From contig JAQUFX010000002.1 in NCBI GenBank assembly GCA_028684435.1, forward strand, positions 1 to 41,171: DNA of 41,171 nt, read 5' to 3'. Made by a program: the position numbers and the translations under genes. This stretch comes from Bacilli bacterium. Lineage in GTDB: Bacteria; Bacillota_I; Bacilli_A; RF39; UBA660. Under the pieces are notes generated by a model. That model did not search any database, was not told the DNA's origin, and saw only the letters and a program-made list of their open reading frames with translations. This document shows positions 8,264 through 15,808 of the stretch, piece by piece (positions within the stretch are counted from its first letter, which is position 1; every line of letters starts with the position of its first letter).

Positions 8264-9205
8264 GTGAAAGTATTAGTAATAGGAAAACCAACGTATAATT
8301 TTATATTACCTCTAGATAAATTTATATCTGAAGGTGCTAAAATTAATATTAGTGAAAGACAAGAAGTCGCAGGTGGAGCTTCAGTATATGCAGCATCATT
8401 ATTAGGTAAATGGAAAGTTGATGTATATTATACTGGATTAGTTAGTAATGATCCATTTGGTGCCAAAATAAAATCCCAATTAGATAATTTTAATGTTAAT
8501 ACTAAATTTATTGAAATTAATTATGAAAATCCTAATTGTACTAGTACTAATTATATTATTATTAATAAGAGTAATGGTAGTAGTACTGAAATATTAAGAA
8601 GTGATTCCGAGATTAATCTTACTAAATATAAGTATGATTTTATACCTGATTATATTATAATGGATGGTACTGATCCAGCCGGTTCTTTTGCAGCTTTAAA
8701 TAATTTTCCTCATGCTACTAGTATTTTATTTGCTAATAAAGTATCTGAAAAACTTTATGATATAAGTAAAAAATGTAATTATGTTGTTGCTAATACTAGT
8801 TATGCTAAAGCTTTAACTAAATTAGAACTAGAAATTAAAAGACCAAAAGCTTTGGTAAATTTTATGCAAAAAATAAAAGATCTAAATAAAGCTCAATATG
8901 TAATTATGATGAAAGAAAACGGAGTGCTTTATACTAGTAATAATCAAGTGAAAATGATTCCTGCTATTCAAATAGAAAAAAAAGAAGATGATACTCATTC
9001 AGGTTATATGTTTTTTGCAGCATTTACATATGGAATCATTAATAATTATGGAATGGATAATAGTGTCAAAATAGCTAATATTGCAGCAGGATTATCATTA
9101 ACTAAAGTGGGTAGTATAAATGCTATGCTCGAATTAGCAGATGTTTTAAAATTAGCAGGTTTGAAAGAAGTAACCGAACCTGTAAATACAGAAGTGTTAG
9201 AATAA
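8264..9205 (+). CDS. PfkB/ribokinase-fold protein with degraded catalytic motif
   Basis: The fold is that of PfkB sugar and nucleoside kinases: the N-terminal block AGGASVYAASLLG followed by YTGLVSNDPFG is well kept, as is the length (313 residues). The second signature, normally DTxGAGDxF with the catalytic Asp, reads DTHSGYMFF (residues 243-251): the GAG anion hole is lost and the general base is Met249. It is probably a non-catalytic or strongly altered relative. An ATG at 8255 touches the SD directly. GTG 8264, 9 bases after AGGG (8251-8254), is the better start. It overlaps the Smr gene by one base (TAATG). Which ligand it binds is unknown. Confidence 0.75.
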   Translation: MKVLVIGKPTYNFILPLDKFISEGAKINISERQEVAGGASVYAASLLGKWKVDVYYTGLVSNDPFGAKIKSQLDNFNVNTKFIEINYENPNCTSTNYIIINKSNGSSTEILRSDSEINLTKYKYDFIPDYIIMDGTDPAGSFAALNNFPHATSILFANKVSEKLYDISKKCNYVVANTSYAKALTKLELEIKRPKALVNFMQKIKDLNKAQYVIMMKENGVLYTSNNQVKMIPAIQIEKKEDDTHSGYMFFAAFTYGIINNYGMDNSVKIANIAAGLSLTKVGSINAMLELADVLKLAGLKEVTEPVNTEVLE

Positions 9206-9459
9206 TGAATTCCTTTTTAAATATTCTTCCTAAAATAGATGTTCATGGATATACTTCTGATTTAGTAATATATCCGATAAGTGATTTTATTAATGATAAT
9301 ATTAAATTAAAAAATTTTAAAATAGTTATAGTTCATGGGATAGGAAAAAGTATTTTAAAAAATACAATAAGAACTAATTTTTCAAAAGATAAAAGAGTAA
9401 AAAAGTTATATGGTGATCCATTTAATTTAGGGATTACTATTATTGAATTAAATAAATAG
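9205..9459 (+). CDS. Stand-alone Smr domain protein
   Basis: An 84-residue protein that is essentially one Smr domain. It shows the IDVHG motif near residue 11 and VHGIGKSILKNTI near 46-58 (family pattern HGxG), ending in a beta-strand (GITIIEL). Smr domains bind or nick nucleic acid; in MutS2 they form the C-terminal domain, here they are free-standing. No MutS2 is visible. Its start codon shares one base with the PfkB-like stop, implying coupled translation. Whether it is a nuclease or only binds RNA or DNA cannot be said. Confidence 0.8.
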   Translation: MNSFLNILPKIDVHGYTSDLVIYPISDFINDNIKLKNFKIVIVHGIGKSILKNTIRTNFSKDKRVKKLYGDPFNLGITIIELNK

Positions 9460-9489
9460 TTGTTTAAGATAAAAAGCTAGGTGATTAAA

Positions 9490-10758
9490 ATGTTTGTAGA
9501 TGAAGTAATAATAAAATTAGTAGCTGGAAAAGGTGGAGACGGATGTACTTCTTTTCGTCGTGAAAAATTTGTTGAATTTGGAGGCCCTAATGGTGGTAAT
9601 GGAGGAAGAGGTTCTAATATAATATTTAAAACTGATAAATCACTGCGAACTTTAATAGATTTAAAAATGATGAAATTAATTAAAGGAAAAAAAGGAACTA
9701 ATGGATCTGGGTCTAATAAAAATGGTGCTAGTGCCGAAGATATCATTATAAAAATCCCGATGGGAACTACAATAACTAATATTGAAAATAATAAAGTAAT
9801 AGCCGATTTAGTAGTTGAGGATACCGAAGAAATAATTGCACATGGCGGAAGGGGAGGACGAGGCAATAAGGCTTTTGCTAGTAACACTAATAAAGCTCCA
9901 CAAATAAGCGAGTTGGGTCAACCTGGTGAAGAACTAACAATTAAGTGTGAATTAAAAATGCTTGCTGATGTTGGTTTAATTGGTCTTCCTAGTGTTGGTA
10001 AAAGTACCATTCTAAGTATGATAAGTAATGCAACTCCTAAAATTGCCCCTTATCACTTTACAACTTTATCTCCTAATTTAGGAGTAGTTAAAATATATGA
10101 TGATACCTTTGTAATGGCAGATTTACCCGGTCTAATCGAAGGGGCAAGTGAAGGTTTAGGTCTGGGTCATAAATTTTTAAAACATGCTATGCGAACTAAA
10201 GTAATTGCTCATGTTATTGATATGGCCGGATTAGAACTAAGAAATCCCACTGAAGATTACGAACTTATTTTTAATGAAATATCTAAATATGATGATAAAT
10301 TAATTAATAAAAAAAGTGTTATTATTGCAAATAAAATGGATTTACCAGAAGCTAAAGAAAATTTAATAAAATTTAAAGAAAAATATCCTAATGAGAAAAT
10401 ATTTGAAATAAGTGCTATTAATAATGAAGGCTTTAAAGATTTATTAATCTATTTAAATGAATTAGTTAAAGAAACTGAAGCTCAAGCCTTATATGACAAT
10501 ATTAATAAATCTCATATTATATATAAATATATCGAAGAAAAACCGTTTACAATTAATAAAGAAGGTAATATATGGGTTATAAGGGGTAAAGTAATTGAAG
10601 ATTTACTTTTAATGACTCGTTTTGATGAAGATGAAAGCATTTTAAGATTTTCAAGAAAACTAACTGGCATGGGGATTGATAAAGAATTAGAATCTTTAGG
10701 AGCTATACGTGGTGATGAAGTTAAAATATTAGATTATATATTTAATTTTAAAGATTGA
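9490..10758 (+). CDS. obg: GTPase Obg (ObgE/CgtA)
   Basis: Obg is an essential GTPase acting in late 50S ribosome assembly and stress signalling, and in Bacillus it is needed for the start of sporulation. The protein has the glycine-rich Obg fold (residues 1-155, with GGPNGGNGGRG), the G domain with GLPSVGKST (G1), DLPGL (G3), NKMDLP (G4) and SAI (G5), and a C-terminal OCT domain ending IRGDEVKILDYIFNF. The 422-residue size is typical. GTG 9481 lies within the ribosome site AGGTG; the start MFVDEV at ATG 9490 matches the family. A terminator overlaps the stop. Confidence 0.97.
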   Translation: MFVDEVIIKLVAGKGGDGCTSFRREKFVEFGGPNGGNGGRGSNIIFKTDKSLRTLIDLKMMKLIKGKKGTNGSGSNKNGASAEDIIIKIPMGTTITNIENNKVIADLVVEDTEEIIAHGGRGGRGNKAFASNTNKAPQISELGQPGEELTIKCELKMLADVGLIGLPSVGKSTILSMISNATPKIAPYHFTTLSPNLGVVKIYDDTFVMADLPGLIEGASEGLGLGHKFLKHAMRTKVIAHVIDMAGLELRNPTEDYELIFNEISKYDDKLINKKSVIIANKMDLPEAKENLIKFKEKYPNEKIFEISAINNEGFKDLLIYLNELVKETEAQALYDNINKSHIIYKYIEEKPFTINKEGNIWVIRGKVIEDLLLMTRFDEDESILRFSRKLTGMGIDKELESLGAIRGDEVKILDYIFNFKD

Positions 10759-10781
10759 TACTAAAAAAATAGTATCTTTTT
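10757..10781 (+). terminator. Terminator after obg
   Basis: Stem GATACT/AGTATC with an A-rich loop and five T. The stem begins at the second base of the obg stop codon. Confidence 0.8.
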
Positions 10782-10821
10782 ATTTAATATTTATGTTATA
10801 TTATTTTTAGTGGGTGGTATA

Positions 10822-11556
10822 ATGAATAAATTTTTAGACTTATTTGAAAAAGAAAAACCGATTATTGGTATGTTACATTTAGGAAAAAGAAATCTATATA
10901 AAGATGCTTTAGATTTAACTAAATATGAACTAAATACTTATTTAGAAAATGGTATTGATGGCGTAATAGTTGAAGATTATTTTGGAGATTATAATGATGT
11001 AGAAAGAACATTAGAATACTTATATGTATTAAGAAATGATGTTATTTATGGTGTTAATTATTTAAGAAATTATAAAATTGCTTTTGAATTAGCCCAGTTA
11101 TATAAAGCCAAATTTATTCAAATAGATTCGGTAGCTGGCCATTTACTCTCTTCTCAAGATGAAAAATATGCTCAGGAATTAAATGAATTAAGAAATATAA
11201 CAAATATACCTGTTATAGGTGGAGTTAGATTTAAATATCAACCTTATCTATCAGAAAGATCGCTTAAAGAAGATTTAGAGTTAGGAATGCAAAGATGTGA
11301 TGGTATAGTTGTTACTGGTGATGCTACTGGATTAGAAACACCGCTTAAAAAAGCCGCTGAATTCAAACATATTATCAAAGATTTTCCTCTAATTATTGGA
11401 GCTGGATTAACTCCTGATAATTGTATTCCTAGTTTAACAGTAGGTGATGCTGCCATAGTTGGAAGTTATGTTAAACATAATCATAAAGATAGTGGTATAG
11501 TATCAGCAAAGCATGTTAAAAAGTTAGTTTATAAGGTGAAAACTATAAGAAAATAA
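10822..11556 (+). CDS. BtpA-family TIM-barrel protein
   Basis: The 244-residue product matches the BtpA family (PF03437). Blocks are IIGMLHLGKRN at the N-terminus, GIDGVIVEDYFGD, IPVIGGVRF, CDGIVVTGDATG and AIVGSYVKH near the end, where the last glycine-rich strands of a TIM barrel would bind phosphate. BtpA itself stabilises photosystem I, but members in non-photosynthetic bacteria have no settled function; a sugar-phosphate or nucleoside-related enzyme is possible. GTG 10810 falls on the SD (GGGTGGT), so ATG 10822 is preferred. It stands between the obg terminator and the sirA promoter, so it is probably monocistronic. Confidence 0.8.
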   Translation: MNKFLDLFEKEKPIIGMLHLGKRNLYKDALDLTKYELNTYLENGIDGVIVEDYFGDYNDVERTLEYLYVLRNDVIYGVNYLRNYKIAFELAQLYKAKFIQIDSVAGHLLSSQDEKYAQELNELRNITNIPVIGGVRFKYQPYLSERSLKEDLELGMQRCDGIVVTGDATGLETPLKKAAEFKHIIKDFPLIIGAGLTPDNCIPSLTVGDAAIVGSYVKHNHKDSGIVSAKHVKKLVYKVKTIRK

Positions 11557-11570
11557 ATATATTATCACAC

Positions 11571-11604
11571 TTCGACAATATATATATTTTTAAAAGATTA
11601 TAAT
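11571..11604 (+). promoter_or_regulatory. Putative Spo0A-controlled promoter of sirA
   Basis: A perfect 0A box TTCGACA (11571-11577) lies 21 bases upstream of TATAAT (11599-11604), at the -35 position, where no normal -35 hexamer exists. This is the arrangement of Spo0A-activated sigma-A promoters. The start codon of sirA follows 15 bases after the -10. In Bacillus subtilis sirA is induced by Spo0A-P, so sequence and known biology agree. Flanking A/T inverted repeats may also act as a weak terminator for the upstream gene. Confidence 0.65.
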
Positions 11605-11619
11605 ATTATTGGTGATATT

Positions 11620-12069
11620 ATGAGAACTTTTTATTTATTTAAAATAAATGATGATTATAGTAATTTAACTAAGAATATACCTTTTAATCTTTATAATACT
11701 TATTTAAGTATTAAATTAAGTAATAAAAATAATCTTAGTTATCTATTTAATCAATATAAAAGTATTACTAATCAAATATTAATAACTGAATTAAATAAGT
11801 TGCTTTATTTAAAAATGAAAGATATGGATGGCTATAGTATATATAGAAATGTTCATATGTATAATAATTATTATAGTGATGAGGTAAGCAAATTAATTAT
11901 TTATAATAGTTATTTAATATTAAAAAGTAATAAATCGAATAGTACTTTTTTTACTGTTTTATATGATATCCCCAATATATTTGTTATTGATTTTGAAAAT
12001 AAAGATTATTTTTGGCTTGATAAAATTGATAATTTAATGCTTGCCCCTCAAAGTAATTATAGTGTATAA
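11620..12069 (+). CDS. sirA: SirA-like sporulation inhibitor of DNA replication
   Basis: SirA binds domain I of DnaA and blocks new rounds of replication once sporulation starts. The 149-residue length equals Bacillus SirA (148). The N-terminal RTFYLFKINDDYSNL resembles the family's YxYLIKEEFA start, and the C-terminal IFVIDFENKDYFWLDKID closely resembles FLAMDFNSKRYGWLNPVK of B. subtilis. The downstream gene is yneF, exactly as in B. subtilis (yneE/sirA-yneF). The upstream Spo0A box adds independent support. Overall similarity is otherwise low, so the call rests on ends, length, synteny and promoter. Confidence 0.78.
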   Translation: MRTFYLFKINDDYSNLTKNIPFNLYNTYLSIKLSNKNNLSYLFNQYKSITNQILITELNKLLYLKMKDMDGYSIYRNVHMYNNYYSDEVSKLIIYNSYLILKSNKSNSTFFTVLYDIPNIFVIDFENKDYFWLDKIDNLMLAPQSNYSV

Positions 12070-12089
12070 TAAAAAAAGGAGTGATATTT

Positions 12090-12299
12090 ATGTTACAAGA
12101 TATTTTATTAGTAGTATTTGGATTAATAGTAGGTGCTTTATTAGGTTTTTTTCTTTGTAAATTATATATGCAAAAATATTTAAAGAAAAATCCACCTATC
12201 AATGAAAAGATGATTGAAACATTAATGAGTGGTATGGGAAGAAAACCTAGTCAAAAACAAGTGAAACAATTAATGCAACAAATGAACCGCATGCAATAA
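12090..12299 (+). CDS. yneF: UPF0154 membrane protein YneF
   Basis: A 69-residue protein with one N-terminal membrane helix (LLVVFGLIVGALLGFFLCKL) and a basic cytoplasmic tail containing NPPINEKMIETLMSGMGRKP and SQKQVKQLMQQM, the conserved features of UPF0154/YneF. Function is unknown in all species. AAAAAAAGGAG places the start at ATG 12090 rather than GTG 12081. It follows sirA by 20 bases and is followed one base later by the YceD gene. Confidence 0.92.
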   Translation: MLQDILLVVFGLIVGALLGFFLCKLYMQKYLKKNPPINEKMIETLMSGMGRKPSQKQVKQLMQQMNRMQ

Positions 12300-12300
12300 T

Positions 12301-12702
12301 ATGAAAATAGATTTAAGAAAATTATATGCTTTAAATAATATTGATATAACTGAAGAAGTCATAATTCCTAAAGAATACTATAAAACTACGGATATTATTA
12401 ATCTAAAACCAATAAATGTAAAAGGTAATATTATGATTAATAATCAAGATGAAATAGTACTTAATGTTAATATTAAAGGAACTTTTATCTTACCTTGTGC
12501 TATTAGTTTAGAGGAAGTTAATTATGATTTTAATATTGAGTTAAATGAAATAATACCAGAAACTCATAAAAAAGGTGAGTTTGAACTTGAATTATTAGAC
12601 ATTTTATGGGAAAATATTGTTTTAGAGGTTCCAATTAGAGTTGTTAAAGAAAATCTTAACACTAATAATATAAGTGGCACAGGATGGGAATTAATAAGTT
12701 AA
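12301..12702 (+). CDS. yceD: YceD/DUF177 family protein
   Basis: A 133-residue acidic protein of the DUF177 family, nearly always encoded directly before rpmF (L32), as here. Motifs include a beta-rich central part with LPCAISLEEVNYDF (the Cys-containing strand of the family) and the C-terminal DILWENIVLEVPIRVV. The role is thought to be in 23S rRNA or large-subunit formation. It begins one base after the yneF stop and so belongs to the same transcript. The Cys pair common in other members is reduced to one Cys. Confidence 0.88.
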   Translation: MKIDLRKLYALNNIDITEEVIIPKEYYKTTDIINLKPINVKGNIMINNQDEIVLNVNIKGTFILPCAISLEEVNYDFNIELNEIIPETHKKGEFELELLDILWENIVLEVPIRVVKENLNTNNISGTGWELIS

Positions 12703-12729
12703 CTAATAGAAACGGGAAGGAGTGATACT

Positions 12730-12918
12730 GTGGCAGTACCAGCAAGAAGAACTAGTAAAACTAAAAAAAGAATGCGTCGTACACATTTAAAGAAAACAGC
12801 TCCAAATGTTGTAGTGTGTCCTAATTGTGAGGAATCAATAATGCCTCATAGAGCTTGCACTAAATGTGGTTATTATAAAGGAAAAGAAATTATAAAAATT
12901 AACAAAAAAGAAAGTTAA
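12730..12918 (+). CDS. rpmF: Ribosomal protein bL32
   Basis: The 62-residue protein starts MAVPARRTSKTKKRMRRTH, the canonical L32 opening, and carries a zinc ribbon with CPNC and CTKC (residues 34-51). It is therefore the zinc-binding form of the 50S subunit protein. It uses GTG as start, preceded by GGGAAGGAG. It lies 27 bases after DUF177, the standard order in Bacilli. Confidence 0.98.
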   Translation: MAVPARRTSKTKKRMRRTHLKKTAPNVVVCPNCEESIMPHRACTKCGYYKGKEIIKINKKES

Positions 12919-12927
12919 TTTTTTTAA

Positions 12928-12956
12928 TTGTAAAAATATTAAAAATATAATATAAT
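12928..12956 (+). promoter_or_regulatory. Sigma-A promoter for the 12977 gene
   Basis: TTGTAA (12928-12933), exactly 17 bases, and a perfect TATAAT (12951-12956). It ends 20 bases before the next start codon, just after rpmF. Confidence 0.65.
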
Positions 12957-12976
12957 TTAACAGGAAAGGTGATAAT

Positions 12977-13582
12977 ATGAATGAAATGTATATAGAAAAT
13001 ACTTTAGAAAATTTAATTCCTTTTTTTGGACTTGCATGGTTTTTTATCTTATTATTTTTATTAATTGTATTTGCTTTATCATTGTTATTTATTATAACAA
13101 GATGGATAATATTTCGAAAAGCCGGTTTAGAAGGATGGGAATCAATAGTACCATTTTATAGTTCTTGGTCTTTAGTTAAGATTTCTGGTATAAGTTGGTG
13201 GTTTTTCTTTATTATTAATGCTCCTTTTTTTGCATTAATTCTATCTCATGGATTACTTACTCCTTTTGCTGGAATAGCAGCGTTAATAGCATCATATTTT
13301 CTTTATTATAATTTAGCTCTTAAATTTGGTAAAGAACCAATTGGTTATGGATTAGGTTTAACTTTTTTGCCAATTATTTTTTATCCGATTTTAGCATTTG
13401 GAAAAAGTACTTATAAAGATGTAAATGTAAGTTCTTATGGGCCAATTAGTGAAAACACAATAAATAATAATTTATCAACTAATGATAAAAAGAATAAAAA
13501 TAATAAGTTTTGTAAAAATTGTGGGAATCAAATAGATGAATCTAAATTTTGTTCAAATTGTGGTACTAAGATATCAAAATAA
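12977..13582 (+). CDS. DUF5684-like membrane protein with C-terminal zinc ribbon
   Basis: A 201-residue protein with about four membrane helices in the first 150 residues. GLEGWESIVPFYSSW and LPIIFYPILAFGKSTY fit the DUF5684 pattern found in small integral membrane proteins of Firmicutes. The tail carries a zinc ribbon, FCKNCGNQIDESKFCSNCG, with two CxxC pairs. The function is unknown. The zinc ribbon on a membrane anchor suggests a cytoplasmic adaptor. It has its own promoter and converges on the LigD-like gene with only 7 bases between stops and no terminator that I can see. Confidence 0.75.
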   Translation: MNEMYIENTLENLIPFFGLAWFFILLFLLIVFALSLLFIITRWIIFRKAGLEGWESIVPFYSSWSLVKISGISWWFFFIINAPFFALILSHGLLTPFAGIAALIASYFLYYNLALKFGKEPIGYGLGLTFLPIIFYPILAFGKSTYKDVNVSSYGPISENTINNNLSTNDKKNKNNKFCKNCGNQIDESKFCSNCGTKISK

Positions 13583-13589
13583 TAGCGAT

Positions 13590-15023
13590 TTATTTAAGTT
13601 CTTGATTTGAATTCCAAAAATTTTTCCAAGGATCTTGTCGTCGTAATCTTTTTACTGCATCTGGCATTTTAATTTCATCGGGAGCAATTTTATTTAATTC
13701 TCTCCATGCAAGTGGCATCGAAACGGTGCCATTTTTTTTAATTCTTAGTGAATATGGAGCTACACTAGTAGAACCTTTAATATTACGCATCCAATCAATA
13801 AATATTTTATTTTTTCTTTGTGATTTTCGATCATTAGATACATAACGATCTGGCCATTTTGCTTCCATATAAAGAACTATATTTTTGGCAAAGGCTTGAA
13901 ATTTTTTCCAACTAGTTGAAGGTTTTATTGGAACTACAACGTGATAACCTTTTCCTCCACTTGTTTTTAGGAAAGATACTAATGATAGATCATCAAGTAT
14001 TTTTTTTAAATCTTTTACTCCTTGGCGAAGATCTTTTAATTCTAATTTTTCATCAGGATCTAAACCAAATACCATCATATCTGGTTTTGCTAATTTTTTA
14101 GCTTTACTTCCCCAAATGTGAAATTCAATAGAATTCATTTGTACTTCAGAAATAAGTCCAGTAATATTTTTAATATAATAATAATCTTCTTTAATTCCTT
14201 TTTCATTATTTATCATAACTTTGGCTAGACCCTGATAAATGTTTTCCATATGCTTTTTATAAAAACAAGTTCCACTTGTTCCATCAGGGCAACGGATAGT
14301 ACTAATTATTCTATTTTCTAAATAGGGAGCCATTCTTTTATACATAGTTTGATAATATATTGCAATATCCCTTTTACTAATTTGAAAATTATCAAAAATT
14401 ATCTTATCAGGATTAGTTACTTTAACATTTTCTATAACCAATTGGGAATTAACTGATTGCTTTTTAGGTAATGTTTCATTATTATTAATTTCATTAATTG
14501 TTAAACCGGTTTTTATGCTGGTATTAAATTGGCTAATATCAGCTATGTTATTACTATAATTATCATTTTCTTTAATAAGTAACCAATTTTTATTTTGCAT
14601 GTGGACTAAAGTCCAATTACCTTTAAGTCTTTTACCTTTTAAAGTAAATTTTAGAGTTCCATTTTGTAAGCCTTGCTGAGGATTATTAATAGGAATCCAA
14701 AATCCTTTATCCCAGAGCATAACCGTTCCGCCACCATACTGGCCTTTAGGAATAATACCTTCAAAATTTCGATAACTTAAAGGATGATCTTCAACATTGA
14801 TAGCAAGTCTTTTATCATGGGGGTTAAAAGAAGGTCCTTTAGGTACTGCCCAACTTATTAAAACTCCATTTAATTCTAAACGAAAATCATAATGATCTTT
14901 TTTAGCCATATGATGTTGTACTACAAAATGAAGATTAGAAGAACTAGATGTTTTTTTACCAATAGGTTCTTTAGTTTTATTGAAATTTCTTTTTTTATTA
15001 TATTTTATTAATTTATTAGTCAA
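13590..15023 (-). CDS. ligD: LigD-like fusion of 3'-phosphoesterase and polymerase, no ligase
   Basis: LigD repairs double-strand breaks by bacterial end joining. Residues about 25-160 form the phosphoesterase (PE) domain with His38, His44, Asp46, Arg48, His80 and Tyr84, all matching the active site of Pseudomonas LigD (each offset by 4). From about 200 follows the primase-polymerase domain: STIRCPDG, SGGKGYHVVVP, then IDWMRN with Asp410. The central ATP-dependent ligase domain is entirely absent, unlike PE-LIG-POL or LIG-POL proteins. In the polymerase metal motif DLD the first Asp is Gly320 (GLDPD), a one-base change. TTG start with GGAGG 9 bases upstream. No ku gene is in view. It may process ends for a separate ligase or be decaying. 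Confidence 0.85.
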   Translation of the reverse strand: MTNKLIKYNKKRNFNKTKEPIGKKTSSSSNLHFVVQHHMAKKDHYDFRLELNGVLISWAVPKGPSFNPHDKRLAINVEDHPLSYRNFEGIIPKGQYGGGTVMLWDKGFWIPINNPQQGLQNGTLKFTLKGKRLKGNWTLVHMQNKNWLLIKENDNYSNNIADISQFNTSIKTGLTINEINNNETLPKKQSVNSQLVIENVKVTNPDKIIFDNFQISKRDIAIYYQTMYKRMAPYLENRIISTIRCPDGTSGTCFYKKHMENIYQGLAKVMINNEKGIKEDYYYIKNITGLISEVQMNSIEFHIWGSKAKKLAKPDMMVFGLDPDEKLELKDLRQGVKDLKKILDDLSLVSFLKTSGGKGYHVVVPIKPSTSWKKFQAFAKNIVLYMEAKWPDRYVSNDRKSQRKNKIFIDWMRNIKGSTSVAPYSLRIKKNGTVSMPLAWRELNKIAPDEIKMPDAVKRLRRQDPWKNFWNSNQELK

Positions 15024-15398
15024 AAATTATATCCTCCATAACTTATTATTATTTTGGAATTATGATAAAAATTATACTATTATTTTTTAATATAATAGTT
15101 TTAAATATGGAATTAAGAACTAAGTTCCCAAAATAAAAAATTTTAAAAATTTATGACTAACTTTCTATTATAGGGAGGTTGTTTGTTTATAATTTTAAAA
15201 AAAAGTATCCAATTTATCAAAAATATCTTATTATATTTTCGATGTCACTAAATTGTTGCATCAAAAAAAGATACGTGCTAGGTCCAAACTTGCTCTAAGA
15301 GTATTATTAATATTATCTTCTAGTTTTTTCATTATTCTTATAATCTTTTCCATCATTAAAGGATTAGAAAATTCTAGTTGATTAAAGTTTTAATGTTC
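15024..15398. other. Non-coding AT-rich stretch, no recognisable gene
   Basis: About 430 bases separate ligD (leftward) from the next gene, the last 50 holding its promoter and SD. ATTATA at 15071-15076 could be a minus-strand TATAAT for ligD, without a good -35. A GGGAGG at 15174-15179 is followed only by ORFs under 40 codons. Composition around 15240-15330 is less AT-rich than the surroundings. It may be a decayed remnant, but I cannot name one. Confidence 0.4.
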
Positions 15399-15427
15399 TT
15401 AACAATTTTATATTCATGTGATATAAT
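15399..15427 (+). promoter_or_regulatory. Strong sigma-A promoter for the 15452 operon
   Basis: TTAACA (15399-15404), 17 bases, and TATAAT (15422-15427) with TGA just before it (extended -10). The gene begins 25 bases downstream behind GAAGG. Confidence 0.7.
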
Positions 15428-15451
15428 TATTTTAGATAGAAGGTATATGAC

Positions 15452-15808
15452 ATGAAAAAAAATAAAATAATAATAAATTACTGTCCTAATTTTTATAAAA
15501 TTATTAATTTTGATTTTTTTGAAGGTGATTATATATCCGAAAAGTTAGTAAAGATATATAAAGATTTTATTTTTGATATTGATTTAGAAAATGAAGATGA
15601 TATTTATATGGTAAAACAAATGGATTTTGTGGTAAATAAATATATAGAAGATTATTATTTTCGTAAAGAAATGCAAAGAAGTATGATTAATATTAGAGTG
15701 AAAAAATCTTCTCAATTAGTTAGAGATATAGCTCAAAGTATTATAAATTGTTTTGATTTGTATGAAAATGGATATACAAGAAATATATATTTTGCCAGGT
15801 GGATTTAA
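15452..15808 (+). CDS. Hypothetical protein, 118 residues
   Basis: Not recognised. It is soluble, with no membrane segment. It opens with MKKNKIIINYCPNF and has an acidic middle (IDLENEDDIYMV) followed by a helical, basic end with RSMINIRVKKSSQLVRDIAQ. The stop is directly adjacent to the next ATG, so it is co-transcribed with, and probably functionally tied to, the membrane-anchored gene behind it. A strong promoter lies upstream. Codon use is like the neighbours. Confidence 0.55.
   Translation: MKKNKIIINYCPNFYKIINFDFFEGDYISEKLVKIYKDFIFDIDLENEDDIYMVKQMDFVVNKYIEDYYFRKEMQRSMINIRVKKSSQLVRDIAQSIINCFDLYENGYTRNIYFARWI

Noticed and set aside
9477..9887. 136-codon minus-strand ORF rich in Pro and Leu
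   Set aside because: It is the antisense shadow of the glycine-rich Obg domain. Other long antisense frames in obg, ponA, ppdK and smc were dropped for the same reason.
15261..15356. A 31-codon minus-strand ORF starting MMEKIIRIMKK, considered as a transposase remnant
   Set aside because: No ribosome site, no catalytic motif, no terminal repeats, and too short to compare by eye.
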